From assembly GCA_902578495.1 (NCBI GenBank), contig CACHCY010000001.1, forward strand, positions 1 to 64,000: 64,000 nucleotides of DNA, in the 5' to 3' direction. The DNA is from an uncultured SAR86 cluster bacterium (GTDB lineage Bacteria > Pseudomonadota > Gammaproteobacteria > Magnimaribacterales > AG-339-G14). Below the pieces are notes generated by a model. The model did not search any database, had not been told where the DNA came from, and worked only from the letters and a program-made list of their open reading frames with translations. Of this stretch, positions 16,448 to 24,643 are shown piece after piece. Numbering within the stretch: position 1 is the stretch's first letter; each line of letters begins with the position of its first letter. Both the position numbers and the translations under genes were made by a program.

Positions 16448-18606
16448 TAGCTGCCTAAAAACTCTTGTCTTTTTTCATGGAGAATAGGTTCCGTGTAACC
16501 ACTAGGCTGGACTCTTCCCTTAATAACAAGGTCGCATGCAGCCTTAAATGCTACGCCATCGAAACTAGGCGCCATGTTTACATATTCTGGATCACCAGCA
16601 TTTTGTTCATCGACCACCAAGGCCATTTTTTTCATGGTCTCTATAACTTGTTCTTCTGAACAAAGTCCGTGATGAAGCCAATTTGCCATATGTTGGCTGG
16701 ATATTCTGCAAGTTGCTCTATCCTCCATTAAGCCTATGTTATTTATATCAGGAACTTTAGAGCATCCAATTCCTTGATCAATCCATCTGACAACGTAGCC
16801 TAATATTCCTTGAGCATTATTATCTAATTCTGCCTGTATTTCATCGGCTGAAAGCGACCCTTCATCCTCTAATAAAGGAATTGTTAAAATATCATCAAGA
16901 CTTGCCCTCTCTCTTTTTAACAAATCTGATTGTTCAGAGGAGACACTTATTTGATGATAATGCATTGCGTGCAAGGTTGCTGCAGTAGGTGAAGGCACCC
17001 AAGCACAATTTGCTCCTGCTTTTGGATGCATGGTTTTAGTATTAAACATATCTAGCATCATATCGGGCATGGGCCACATACCTTTTCCAATTTGAGCTTT
17101 ACCCTTAAAGCCTGAAGATAAACCATTGTCTACATTCCAATCCTCGTAAGATAAGATCCAAGGTTGCTGTTTCATTTCTGCCTTTCTTATCATTGGGCCA
17201 GCTTCCATACTTGTGTGAATCTCATCGCCGGTTCTATCTAAAAATCCAGTATTGATAAAAATAACTCTTTCTTTTGCAACTCTGATGCATTCTTTTAAAT
17301 TTACCGTTGTCCGTCTCTCCTCATCCATTATCCCGATCTTCACGGAATTTTTTTCTAAACCAAGAGAGCTTTCAACATCGGAAAATAGATCGCAAGTAAA
17401 CTGAACCTCCTCAGGACCGTGCATCTTAGGTTTTACGATATATATACTGCCTGTTTTAGAATTCTGGACAGATCCCGTTTGATCTAAATCATGCTTACCT
17501 ATCGCAATTGTGAACATTGCATCGATTATTCCTTCGGGTATTTCTTTACCGTCAAGTAAAACCGCTGGATTAGTCATCAAATGACCAACGTTTCTAACAA
17601 GCATTAGACTTCTGGCTGCAATCGTCATCGGTTTTCCGTCTGGAGATAAAAAGGATAAATCTTCATTTAGACTTCTTGTAAGAGTTGACCCACCCTTTTC
17701 GAAAGTTTCTGCAAGGGTTCCTTTCATTAGACCAAGCCAATTTTTATAAACATCAGTTTTATCTTCGCCATTCACAGCAGCAACAGAATCTTCTAGATCC
17801 TGAATAGTGGTTACAGCAGATTCTAGAAAAACGTCTTTAATTCCTGCAGGATCTGTGGAACCAACTGAGTCATTTCTATCAATTTTGATTTCTACATGTA
17901 AATCATTATTTTTCAATAATATGCTTTCGGGATTTGATTCATCACCTTTAAAACCAACAAATGCTGAGTCATTTTCTAGAGAGGTTTTTGATTGATCTGA
18001 TAAAGAAATTTCCAAGTCTCCATTTGATATTTGAAAAGAAACAACCTCTTGATATTTACCTTCAGTCAAAGGAAGGTAATCGTTTAAAAAGTTTTTTGAA
18101 AAATCGATAACTTTGTCACCCCTTACGGGATTGTAAGCACCTCCTCTATCAGCCCCATCATCTTCAGATATCATATCCGTTCCATAAAGAGCATCATATA
18201 AACTGCCCCACCTGGCATTAGCAGCATTTAAAGAAAATCGAGCGTTCATGACAGGTACTACTAATTGAGGACCGGCGATTTGAGCTATTTCTGCATCCAC
18301 ATTTGCGGTAGAAATTTCAAAGTCAGCGCCTTCTTCAACTAAATATCCTATATCTTTTAAAAAAGATTTATATGAATCGAAATCAAAGTCCTTATTAGAT
18401 AAATGCCATTCATCTATTTTTGTTTGCAACTCTTCCCTTTTCTTTAATAGATCTTCATTGATAGGAATATATTTTTCTGCAATTTTTTGAAAATCTTGCC
18501 AGAATTTTGCAGTATCAAGGTTGAGATCGGGAGCAATTTCTTGCTCTAATAAAGCATGCAATGATGTGCTGATACTTAATTTTCCTTCGTTAACTCTTTC
18601 AGTCAT
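16447..18606 (-). CDS. glcB: Malate synthase G
   Basis: 719 residues from the ATG at 18606, chosen over an upstream frame start because AGGAG lies 5-9 nt before it and the length matches the family (about 720). It condenses glyoxylate with acetyl-CoA to malate. [19 protein letters not shown], the [23 protein letters not shown] block and [18 protein letters not shown], which holds the catalytic aspartate, are characteristic. No isocitrate lyase is in the window, so the glyoxylate source may be glyoxylate shunt, glycolate or purine breakdown. The divergent dapE start is only 63 nt away, so promoters share that gap. Confidence 0.96.
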   Translation of the reverse strand: MTERVNEGKLSISTSLHALLEQEIAPDLNLDTAKFWQDFQKIAEKYIPINEDLLKKREELQTKIDEWHLSNKDFDFDSYKSFLKDIGYLVEEGADFEISTANVDAEIAQIAGPQLVVPVMNARFSLNAANARWGSLYDALYGTDMISEDDGADRGGAYNPVRGDKVIDFSKNFLNDYLPLTEGKYQEVVSFQISNGDLEISLSDQSKTSLENDSAFVGFKGDESNPESILLKNNDLHVEIKIDRNDSVGSTDPAGIKDVFLESAVTTIQDLEDSVAAVNGEDKTDVYKNWLGLMKGTLAETFEKGGSTLTRSLNEDLSFLSPDGKPMTIAARSLMLVRNVGHLMTNPAVLLDGKEIPEGIIDAMFTIAIGKHDLDQTGSVQNSKTGSIYIVKPKMHGPEEVQFTCDLFSDVESSLGLEKNSVKIGIMDEERRTTVNLKECIRVAKERVIFINTGFLDRTGDEIHTSMEAGPMIRKAEMKQQPWILSYEDWNVDNGLSSGFKGKAQIGKGMWPMPDMMLDMFNTKTMHPKAGANCAWVPSPTAATLHAMHYHQISVSSEQSDLLKRERASLDDILTIPLLEDEGSLSADEIQAELDNNAQGILGYVVRWIDQGIGCSKVPDINNIGLMEDRATCRISSQHMANWLHHGLCSEEQVIETMKKMALVVDEQNAGDPEYVNMAPSFDGVAFKAACDLVIKGRVQPSGYTEPILHEKRQEFLGS

Positions 18607-18669
18607 ATGCTCCTCTTTTTTAAATAGAAAAATTTCAGATTGTATTTTTTTACAATAGAATGTGCTTGT

Positions 18670-19791
18670 ATGAACTTGATTGAATTTACACAAAAATTAT
18701 TACGAATACAATCTATTACTCCCAGAGATATGGGATGTTTTGATTTAATCGAACCAGAGTTAAAAAAGTTGGGCTTCTCAACAAAAAGAATTAATTACCT
18801 GAACGTTGAAAACCTCTATGCTGAAATTGGTTCTGGAGAGAATTTTTGCTTTCTTGGTCATACCGATGTAGTACCTACTGGGCCAGTTGAATCATGGTCT
18901 TGCGATCCGTTTGCGGCAGAAATTAAGGAAAATGTTATTACTGCAAGAGGTGCAGCGGACATGAAAAGCAGTATCTCTGCTTTTTTATTTGCCCTAAAAG
19001 ATATTGATCTCAGTAAAAATAGAAAAAAAATATCCATATTGCTTACTTCCAACGAGGAAGGAGATGCTAAAGATGGAACCATTGAAAAAGTCTTAGATGA
19101 GTTAAAACAGAATAACAATGCAATCAATTACTGTTTGGCTGGGGAGCCTTCTTCAAAGAATGAACTTGGAGACACGGTTAGAATTGGCAGAAGAGGATCT
19201 TTATCTGGATCATTAACAATAATTGGTAAACAAGGTCACGTGGCCTACCCTAGCGATGTTATAAACCCTATTATGCTCTCTGGAGGAGTAATAAAAGAGC
19301 TTTCAGAAAAACAGTGGGATCAAGGAAATGAAAATTTTCCTCCAACATCCTTCCAGATATCAAATATTAATGCAGGAACTGGAGCAAAAAATGTTGTTCC
19401 GGGAGATTTAAAGATTGAATTCAATTTTAGATTTTCTCCAGAAATAACAGAAGATGAAATTAAAGCTGAGGTAGTTAAAGTTATTGAAGAACATATTAAA
19501 AACTACGAGTTAGATTGGGAGCTTAATGCAAAACCCTTTTATACAGATAAACCTTTTCTAAGAAATATTGTTACAAAATCTATTAAAAGGATTACCGGTA
19601 TTAATACTATTGAAGATACCGGCGGTGGCACATCCGATGGAAGATTCATGCACCCCCATGGAGCTGAAGTAGTTGAACTAGGACCCATCAATGCCTCAAT
19701 ACATAAAATTGATGAGCACATAAAAATTGATCATCTTGAAGTTCTCAAGGACATATACCGAGATATTTTAATTAGCTACATAGAGAGTTAA
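18670..19791 (+). CDS. dapE: Succinyl-diaminopimelate desuccinylase
   Basis: About 373 residues from the ATG at 18670, preferred to the frame's first codon because it begins with the normal [16 protein letters not shown]20 metallopeptidase: [11 protein letters not shown] gives the first histidine and catalytic aspartate, GAADMKSS the bridging aspartate, [10 protein letters not shown] the catalytic glutamate, and GGGTSDGRF the late histidine-loop region. It removes succinate from N-succinyl-LL-DAP in lysine and peptidoglycan synthesis. No clear ribosome site precedes the start and the gap to divergent glcB is short, so a short or leaderless transcript is possible. Confidence 0.94.
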   Translation: MNLIEFTQKLLRIQSITPRDMGCFDLIEPELKKLGFSTKRINYLNVENLYAEIGSGENFCFLGHTDVVPTGPVESWSCDPFAAEIKENVITARGAADMKSSISAFLFALKDIDLSKNRKKISILLTSNEEGDAKDGTIEKVLDELKQNNNAINYCLAGEPSSKNELGDTVRIGRRGSLSGSLTIIGKQGHVAYPSDVINPIMLSGGVIKELSEKQWDQGNENFPPTSFQISNINAGTGAKNVVPGDLKIEFNFRFSPEITEDEIKAEVVKVIEEHIKNYELDWELNAKPFYTDKPFLRNIVTKSIKRITGINTIEDTGGGTSDGRFMHPHGAEVVELGPINASIHKIDEHIKIDHLEVLKDIYRDILISYIES

Positions 19792-19809
19792 TTTTTCCTT
19801 ATTCTCTTA

Positions 19810-19823
19810 AGATATATATATCT
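19810..19823. promoter_or_regulatory. 14-bp perfect palindrome upstream of the alternative oxidase
   Basis: AGATATATATATCT is a perfect 14-bp palindrome 54-67 nt before the oxidase ATG, inside an 85-nt, almost pure A/T gap after dapE. It could be an operator (AOX genes in some marine bacteria are controlled by the NO sensor NsrR, whose sites are AT-rich inverted repeats). Alternating TA in AT-rich DNA can also arise by chance, so the assignment is weak. Confidence 0.3.
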
Positions 19824-19876
19824 ATTTTATAGAATAAATATTTTATTTATAACTTAAAGGTATATATCATGAGGGC

Positions 19877-20518
19877 ATGAAAAACGTTCCATTCGAAAAA
19901 ACAATTGGATTTACTGATCAAGACAGTAAACACAAGTATCCTCACGGATTAAGTGACAGATCGGCATATTTGATTACTAGAGCTTTAAGAATAGCTGCAG
20001 ACCTTTTCTTTAGAAAAAGATACGGACATAGGGCCGTTGTTTTAGAGACAGTAGCAGCTGTGCCGGGAATGGTCGCTGGAATGCTTCATCACTTCAAGAG
20101 TCTGCGTAGCATGACTGATGATGACGGAATTATTAAAGAACTCTTAGATGAAGCTGAAAACGAGAGAATGCATCTTATGACTTTCATAGAAATTTCAAAA
20201 CCCACATTATTTGAAAGACTTCTTGTTTTGAGTGCTCAGATTGTTTTCGGAACCTTTTATTTTTTCTTATACGTATTTTTCAGAGGAACAGCTCATCGAA
20301 TGATAGGATATTTTGAGGAGGAAGCAGTTACTTCATATACAGAATTTCTCGATGAAATAGATAAAGGAACTATTGAAAACGTAGCTGCTCCTAAGATTGC
20401 GGTTGATTATTGGAATCTTGGAAATAAGGCCACCCTAAGAGATGTAGTCGTGGCCGTAAGAAACGATGAAGCTGGTCATCGTGATAAGAACCACGAAATA
20501 GCTGACAATTTATTGTAA
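19877..20518 (+). CDS. aox: Alternative oxidase (AOX), cyanide-insensitive ubiquinol oxidase
   Basis: 213 residues. The four diiron motifs are all recognisable: LETVAAVPGM (E57), ENERMHLM (E96, H99), FEEEAVTSYTEF and RNDEAGHRDKNH. Two hydrophobic segments surround LVLSAQIVFGTFYFFLYVFF, which suits the monotopic membrane binding of AOX. The enzyme passes electrons from ubiquinol to oxygen without pumping protons. The third motif has T-S where many homologues have H-T. A palindrome lies upstream, and its stop codon is directly followed by the CCA end of a convergent tRNA gene. Expression under NO, low iron or excess reductant is suggested by the family, not shown here. Confidence 0.92.
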   Translation: MKNVPFEKTIGFTDQDSKHKYPHGLSDRSAYLITRALRIAADLFFRKRYGHRAVVLETVAAVPGMVAGMLHHFKSLRSMTDDDGIIKELLDEAENERMHLMTFIEISKPTLFERLLVLSAQIVFGTFYFFLYVFFRGTAHRMIGYFEEEAVTSYTEFLDEIDKGTIENVAAPKIAVDYWNLGNKATLRDVVVAVRNDEAGHRDKNHEIADNLL

Positions 20519-20594
20519 TGGAGCGAGTAACGGGGTTCGAACCCGTGGCCTCGACCTTGGCAAGGTCGCGCTCTACCAGCTGAGCTATACTCGC
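20519..20594 (-). tRNA. tRNA-Gly (GCC)
   Basis: 76 nt including an encoded CCA. The acceptor arm GCGAGTA pairs with TACTCGC; the anticodon stem CGACC/GGTCG holds the loop TTGCCAA with anticodon GCC; the T arm is ACGGG-TTCGAAC-CCCGT. It is convergent with the alternative oxidase and its CCA end starts at the base after that gene's stop codon. Confidence 0.97.
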
Positions 20595-20747
20595 AAAAGA
20601 TGATTCAATTTACCTATTAAATATTACCTTTTCAAGCTATATTCGAAATCATTAGCTAATTAATTTCTGTTATTTAAATTGAAACTATAGTAGTTTTACT
20701 TATAATTAAATTTCCTAATTTTAATTATTAATCTTACTTATAAATAG
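20595..20747. other. AT-rich gap between tRNA-Gly and a LysR regulator
   Basis: 153 nt, almost all A/T. It must hold the tRNA promoter (leftward) and the LysR gene promoter (rightward). Several T-rich/A-rich partial inverted repeats of the LysR T-N11-A kind occur (for example AATTAAATTT near 20704), but they cannot be told from background composition. No ORF or terminator seen. Confidence 0.4.
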
Positions 20748-21665
20748 ATGAGCAGCATTAAATTATTCAAATCAGCGCAAGCTTTAATTAAGCATGAATC
20801 CTTTGGAAAAGCCTCAAAAAGCATTGGTCTAACCCAATCTGCTCTGAGCCAAAACATAAAAAAATTAGAAAATCATTACGGAGTAAAGTTCTTTCAAAGA
20901 GAAAATGGCAAAACAAAGCCAACTGTGTACGGTGAGATGCTTCTTTCTCTGACAGATGAGATAGTTGATATTGAAGAAAAAATCGTCAATCAAATAAGTC
21001 TCATAAATAATTCAGATTCAGGCCTTTTAAAAATTGGTTTAGATCCTTACCTATCTGGAACCATCCTTGAGCCTGTAATTTCTGAAATGATGGGAATATA
21101 TCCAGATATAAAATATCGATTTTTTTATCTGTCAACCTATTCCGGTGTTGCTCAGTTAAAAGAAAATAAATTCGACATATTAATCAGTTTTGATGAACGT
21201 GAATATCGTCTTAATTCAAATAAGAATTTAGATACTTTAGATGTGATTCCTATAAAAATTAATCCACCGAAATTTTATGCTAGAGAAGACCATGAGATTT
21301 TTAATCAAAATGAAATTTCAATTGAAAATATTTTTGATCACAATATATATACAACGCTTCCGCCGGCATGGTTTCATAATTTTTATGAAAAGGAACTAGG
21401 AAAAGATGTGACTTATTCATATATTGTGGATAAAGTCTCTTTAGTTTCAGCTGATCAAAATCTACATCTGAGAATGGTTGAAAAAGGAAATGGCATTGGA
21501 ATTTTTTATGAATTTGATTTACTAAATTCAAAAGAACAACTTAAAACTATCCCAATCAGAAATTATCCAAAAAAACTCAACGCGATGATTGCAATAAATA
21601 AAAAATGGGTAAAACCGCAAATTGCAAAAATTTTCTTAGAAATGGTCTCAGGAAGATTCAGTTAA
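20748..21665 (+). CDS. LysR-family transcriptional regulator
   Basis: 305 residues. The N-terminal winged helix-turn-helix is clear: SFGKASKSIGLTQSALSQNIKKLENHYGVKFFQR style, with recognition helix SQSALSQ-like residues 27-36, then the linker helix. The rest (from about residue 90) is a periplasmic-binding-like effector domain. It is followed 47 nt downstream by a metallo-beta-lactamase-fold-like gene on the same strand, a possible target. Effector unknown. The gene is more AT-rich than its neighbours, but not enough to claim transfer. Confidence 0.9.
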   Translation: MSSIKLFKSAQALIKHESFGKASKSIGLTQSALSQNIKKLENHYGVKFFQRENGKTKPTVYGEMLLSLTDEIVDIEEKIVNQISLINNSDSGLLKIGLDPYLSGTILEPVISEMMGIYPDIKYRFFYLSTYSGVAQLKENKFDILISFDEREYRLNSNKNLDTLDVIPIKINPPKFYAREDHEIFNQNEISIENIFDHNIYTTLPPAWFHNFYEKELGKDVTYSYIVDKVSLVSADQNLHLRMVEKGNGIGIFYEFDLLNSKEQLKTIPIRNYPKKLNAMIAINKKWVKPQIAKIFLEMVSGRFS

Positions 21666-21712
21666 ATATTTCTTTACCCTAATTTATTGATATTCATAAA
21701 TAAGCTATTTAA

Positions 21713-22450
21713 ATGAAAATTACTAAAATTGATGATTATCAGTCTTGGTACATAGAGTCTGCTCATGCTGCAATAATTATTGATCCTTGGCTCGATAAGG
21801 TAATGCAACCTAAATCTAATCTCTTTATAAATCGTTCTAGAAATGAAAATGCCCTTGTCACTAAAGAGATGATCAGCAAGGTATCGTGCATCATAATAAG
21901 TGCTCCTTTTGAAGATCATTTTCATGAAAAAAGCTTGATGAGATTTGATCGCAACATACTTGTCTTAACCAGCAAACCTTCAGAAAAAAAATTAAGGAAA
22001 CTGGGTTTTAATAATATTGAAGTGCTGAAAACTGGAATTCAAAAAAATATAGGTGACCTTACAATCAAAGCTCATGAAGCAGGCTTTCCTTATAATTATC
22101 TATGGACGTTTAGTTTCGAGATAACCCAAGGAGAAAAGGTTTTATATTTTGAAAGCCACGTTGATAAGCCATCTCGCATCAAACACAATAATTTAAAGGC
22201 TGATTGTGCTATTCTCACTACCGAAGAGGTAAAAATTCTTGGCTTACTACCTCTCTCAAATTCCTCTGAAACCACTCTAGAAATATTAAAAGAACTTGAA
22301 TGCAAAAATATTATGATTCAAGGTTCTGATCCTGCAGAAACAAAAGGCTTCATAAGTTATTTCCTAAAAATTGGTAAAGAGAACTTAAGAATTTTTAAAA
22401 GTAACAATATAAATGTTTACAAAGATCCTGGATCCGAAGTAGTTATATAA
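21713..22450 (+). CDS. Metallo-beta-lactamase-fold-like protein with degraded metal site
   Basis: 245 residues. The opening (KITKIDDYQSWYIESAHAAIIIDPWL) looks like the UlaG-type beta-lactamase-fold start, where IDPW follows two strands. The position of the HxHxDH motif reads SAPFEDHFH: the last D and H remain, the first two histidines are A and F. Later KAHEAGFPY and FESHVDKP are where further ligands would be. It may be a non-catalytic or single-metal relative. A strong hairpin terminator follows directly. It lies downstream of a LysR gene; function unknown. Confidence 0.6.
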   Translation: MKITKIDDYQSWYIESAHAAIIIDPWLDKVMQPKSNLFINRSRNENALVTKEMISKVSCIIISAPFEDHFHEKSLMRFDRNILVLTSKPSEKKLRKLGFNNIEVLKTGIQKNIGDLTIKAHEAGFPYNYLWTFSFEITQGEKVLYFESHVDKPSRIKHNNLKADCAILTTEEVKILGLLPLSNSSETTLEILKELECKNIMIQGSDPAETKGFISYFLKIGKENLRIFKSNNINVYKDPGSEVVI

Positions 22451-22483
22451 AAAAAACCCCAGTAAATACTGGGGTTTTTTTAT
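22451..22483. terminator. Bidirectional rho-independent terminator
   Basis: CCCCAGT and ACTGGGG form a 7-bp stem with loop AAAT (22457-22474), flanked by a run of A on the left and T on the right, so it works for both strands. It ends the transcript of the beta-lactamase-fold-like gene (+) and of proteorhodopsin (-). Confidence 0.9.
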
Positions 22484-22493
22484 TTGCAGTTGG

Positions 22494-23192
22494 TTACGTT
22501 ACGTGACCAGAGGCTTTTTTAGCAGCTGCCCAAATTGCTAAACCGAACGCAGCTTTGTTAATTAAGTCTGCAAGGTTATAAACAATGTTTAGAGCATCTT
22601 CATTTAAGCCATCTCCGAAGTAACCCCAAGCGTATCCAATTGGGTAAATTGCCCAACCAATAGTCACAATCCATTTGATTGTGTTGAATGCTTGTTGACT
22701 TGCAAGGTGTCCACTGCCAGCGTTTGCTTTTGCAGTTTCACCCATGAAGATTTCATAAATGATGTAAAGCCAAGCGATCATTCCAACGATCCACCATACG
22801 ACTACATCACCAAGACCTGCTTCTCCAATGAAACCACCAACTAACATCACAAGTGATGCAATTAAAAGTTTCCAGAAAACCGCTGAGCTTACTGCTGTAA
22901 CAGCAGCAATAATTAAATAAAACTCAACAATTTGAAGAGGTACAGTGATCAACCAGTCGATGTATCTGAATACAGTCGGAGTTTCACCTGCGTAAATCCA
23001 AACACCTCTCATGTATAAGTAGTGCCAGAAGGCAATACCAGTCACTAAACCAGCAACAGTTAGAGATGTCTTCCATTTAGCCGGAACATCTGATCTTTCA
23101 ACAAAAAAGAAAACAGTTGCAGCTAACATGATAGCGGTAGCTAACCAAAACGATATACCAACGTAATCGTCAACAGCTAATATTTCTCCCAT
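22494..23192 (-). CDS. Proteorhodopsin, blue-absorbing type (light-driven proton pump)
   Basis: 232 residues with seven membrane helices. Key residues are visible: H57, D79 (proton acceptor, in RYIDW), E90 (donor) and K213 (retinal Schiff base, in DLINKAAFG), corresponding to H75, D97, E108 and K231 of the classic protein. The tuning residue is Q87 (Q105 numbering), which predicts blue absorption. The protein starts MGEILAVDDYVG, about 18 residues shorter than typical homologues and without their signal peptide; an in-frame TGA two codons upstream rules out a longer frame. AGGTG precedes the ATG. No retinal or carotenoid genes are in the window. It would create proton motive force in light. 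Confidence 0.97.
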   Translation of the reverse strand: MGEILAVDDYVGISFWLATAIMLAATVFFFVERSDVPAKWKTSLTVAGLVTGIAFWHYLYMRGVWIYAGETPTVFRYIDWLITVPLQIVEFYLIIAAVTAVSSAVFWKLLIASLVMLVGGFIGEAGLGDVVVWWIVGMIAWLYIIYEIFMGETAKANAGSGHLASQQAFNTIKWIVTIGWAIYPIGYAWGYFGDGLNEDALNIVYNLADLINKAAFGLAIWAAAKKASGHVT

Positions 23193-23227
23193 AATTCACC
23201 TATTTAAATAAGTTAAAAATTTTATAT

Positions 23228-23256
23228 ATAAAATATAACAGTTTGCATTCTGACAA
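23228..23256 (-). promoter_or_regulatory. Candidate sigma-70-type promoter of proteorhodopsin
   Basis: In the 80-nt gap after the MATE gene, reading leftward, TTGTCA (23256-23251) is followed after 17 nt by TTTTAT (23233-23228) and then by an AT-rich stretch to the AGGTG ribosome site. The -35 element is good, the -10 matches four of six. It supports transcription of proteorhodopsin separately from the upstream MATE gene. Confidence 0.35.
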
Positions 23257-23272
23257 AATAATGCCTAAAAAG

Positions 23273-24640
23273 CTAGTTTAATGCTTTTACCCACCTGCCA
23301 GATTTGAAACGCATTGTAAATAAGATACCTTTAGCTAAATAATCAGCAATTAAGGCTGAAAAAACTATCTCAACAGGCATTTTTAATAAAAGAAATATCG
23401 AAGCTAGGACCAATCTAAAGAAAATCAGACCTATCATAGTAATAATTAAGGGTGATTTTGTATCTCCTGCGCCTCTAAGAGCTCCACCCAGAGAAAATTC
23501 TATGCCCATAAGCGGTTGTAATAGAGCAAAAATCCACAAAAAAACGACTGTTAACCTTATTACTTCAGAATCATCTATAAAGAATCCTGAAACGGGTCTG
23601 GAAAATATTGCTATTACTAATCCGACAATAGTCATGGAAAATACGGTTAATCTAGCTGATTTCCAGCCGCTTCTTCTAGCTTCCTTGGGATTTTCAGCCC
23701 CTAAATATTGTCCAGTTAATGTAGCGCCTGCAATAGAGAAGCCATGACCAATCATAAAGCTAATCATTAGTATATTTATAGCTACGTTATATGCTGCAAT
23801 GGGTTCGTTTCCATATACCGAAATAATCCAAAAGTAGGCCAAGAGGCCAAAATTGAAGACAACGGATTCTATTCCTGCAGGAACGGAAATTTCTATGAGA
23901 TTTTTTAACCTTGAATATGTATAGAATTTTAGCGTTGGCATCGGAATGATAAATCTATTACTAAACCATATGCACAAAGCCAATACTGCACCAATAGAAA
24001 ATGAAATACCCCAAGCATAAGCTGCCCCTACTACACCCATCGCCTCAAATCCAAACTGACCGTTCACTAAAGCAATTAGCAGAAAAACATTAATTACATT
24101 TACGATAAGATTTATGATTAACGGAGTGATTACATCTCCAGCTGCTCTTAACGCTGCACCGACAATAAATAAGATTGCCAAACCAGGGACAAAAGATAAA
24201 GATATCTGCAAATATTCCACGGCCAATTTCTGACTAAGCTCATCAAGCCCAAAGGCTCCAATGATTTCATCTCCAGCAATAAAAAATATTAAAGTAGAAG
24301 TAACTCCAAAGATAATGGCAACTATGGTCGATAACAAAGTTACTTCGGCTGCCTCGATTGGTTTATTTCCTCCAATTGCTCTTGCTACTAAAGCATGCGT
24401 GCCTGTAGCCGTTGCCATGAGAACTGCCTGTAAAAAAAAGAATATCCTTTGGCCTGTTCCTACAGCAGCCATAGCTTCTGTTCCTAAAGAACCAACAGCT
24501 TTTAGGGCAACAATACTTACAAAAGCAAATAAGATGTTATTTAAAATTGATGGCCAAGCGAGACCCCAGACTGATAAAGTCTCTGGACTAGATGGAGAAT
24601 CTACCAGTTCTTCATTTTCGCTTTTATCTAAAGAATTCAA
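23273..24640 (-). CDS. MATE-family multidrug/organic cation exporter
   Basis: 455 residues with twelve hydrophobic segments in two similar halves (each with an A.GTG/GAALRAAGD type loop). LGGALRGAGDTKSPLI near residue 390 and IVGAALRAAGDVITPLI near residue 180 are the internal-repeat MATE signature. Transporters of this family expel cationic compounds using sodium or protons. It is the gene before proteorhodopsin on the same strand and starts 3 nt after the sugar-dehydrogenase fusion gene ends, so it may share that transcript. Substrate unknown. Confidence 0.92.
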   Translation of the reverse strand: MNSLDKSENEELVDSPSSPETLSVWGLAWPSILNNILFAFVSIVALKAVGSLGTEAMAAVGTGQRIFFFLQAVLMATATGTHALVARAIGGNKPIEAAEVTLLSTIVAIIFGVTSTLIFFIAGDEIIGAFGLDELSQKLAVEYLQISLSFVPGLAILFIVGAALRAAGDVITPLIINLIVNVINVFLLIALVNGQFGFEAMGVVGAAYAWGISFSIGAVLALCIWFSNRFIIPMPTLKFYTYSRLKNLIEISVPAGIESVVFNFGLLAYFWIISVYGNEPIAAYNVAINILMISFMIGHGFSIAGATLTGQYLGAENPKEARRSGWKSARLTVFSMTIVGLVIAIFSRPVSGFFIDDSEVIRLTVVFLWIFALLQPLMGIEFSLGGALRGAGDTKSPLIITMIGLIFFRLVLASIFLLLKMPVEIVFSALIADYLAKGILFTMRFKSGRWVKALN

Positions 24641-24643
24641 ATT

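Noticed and set aside
18607-18693. Longer malate synthase starting MCKFNQVH
   Set aside because: AGGAG lies directly before the internal ATG at 18606 and the longer form overlaps the divergent dapE start; the shorter length matches the family.
22451-24640. A retinal or carotenoid (crt/blh) cluster beside proteorhodopsin
   Set aside because: Neighbours are a terminator and a MATE exporter; none of the crt or blh motifs are present in the window, so retinal must come from elsewhere.
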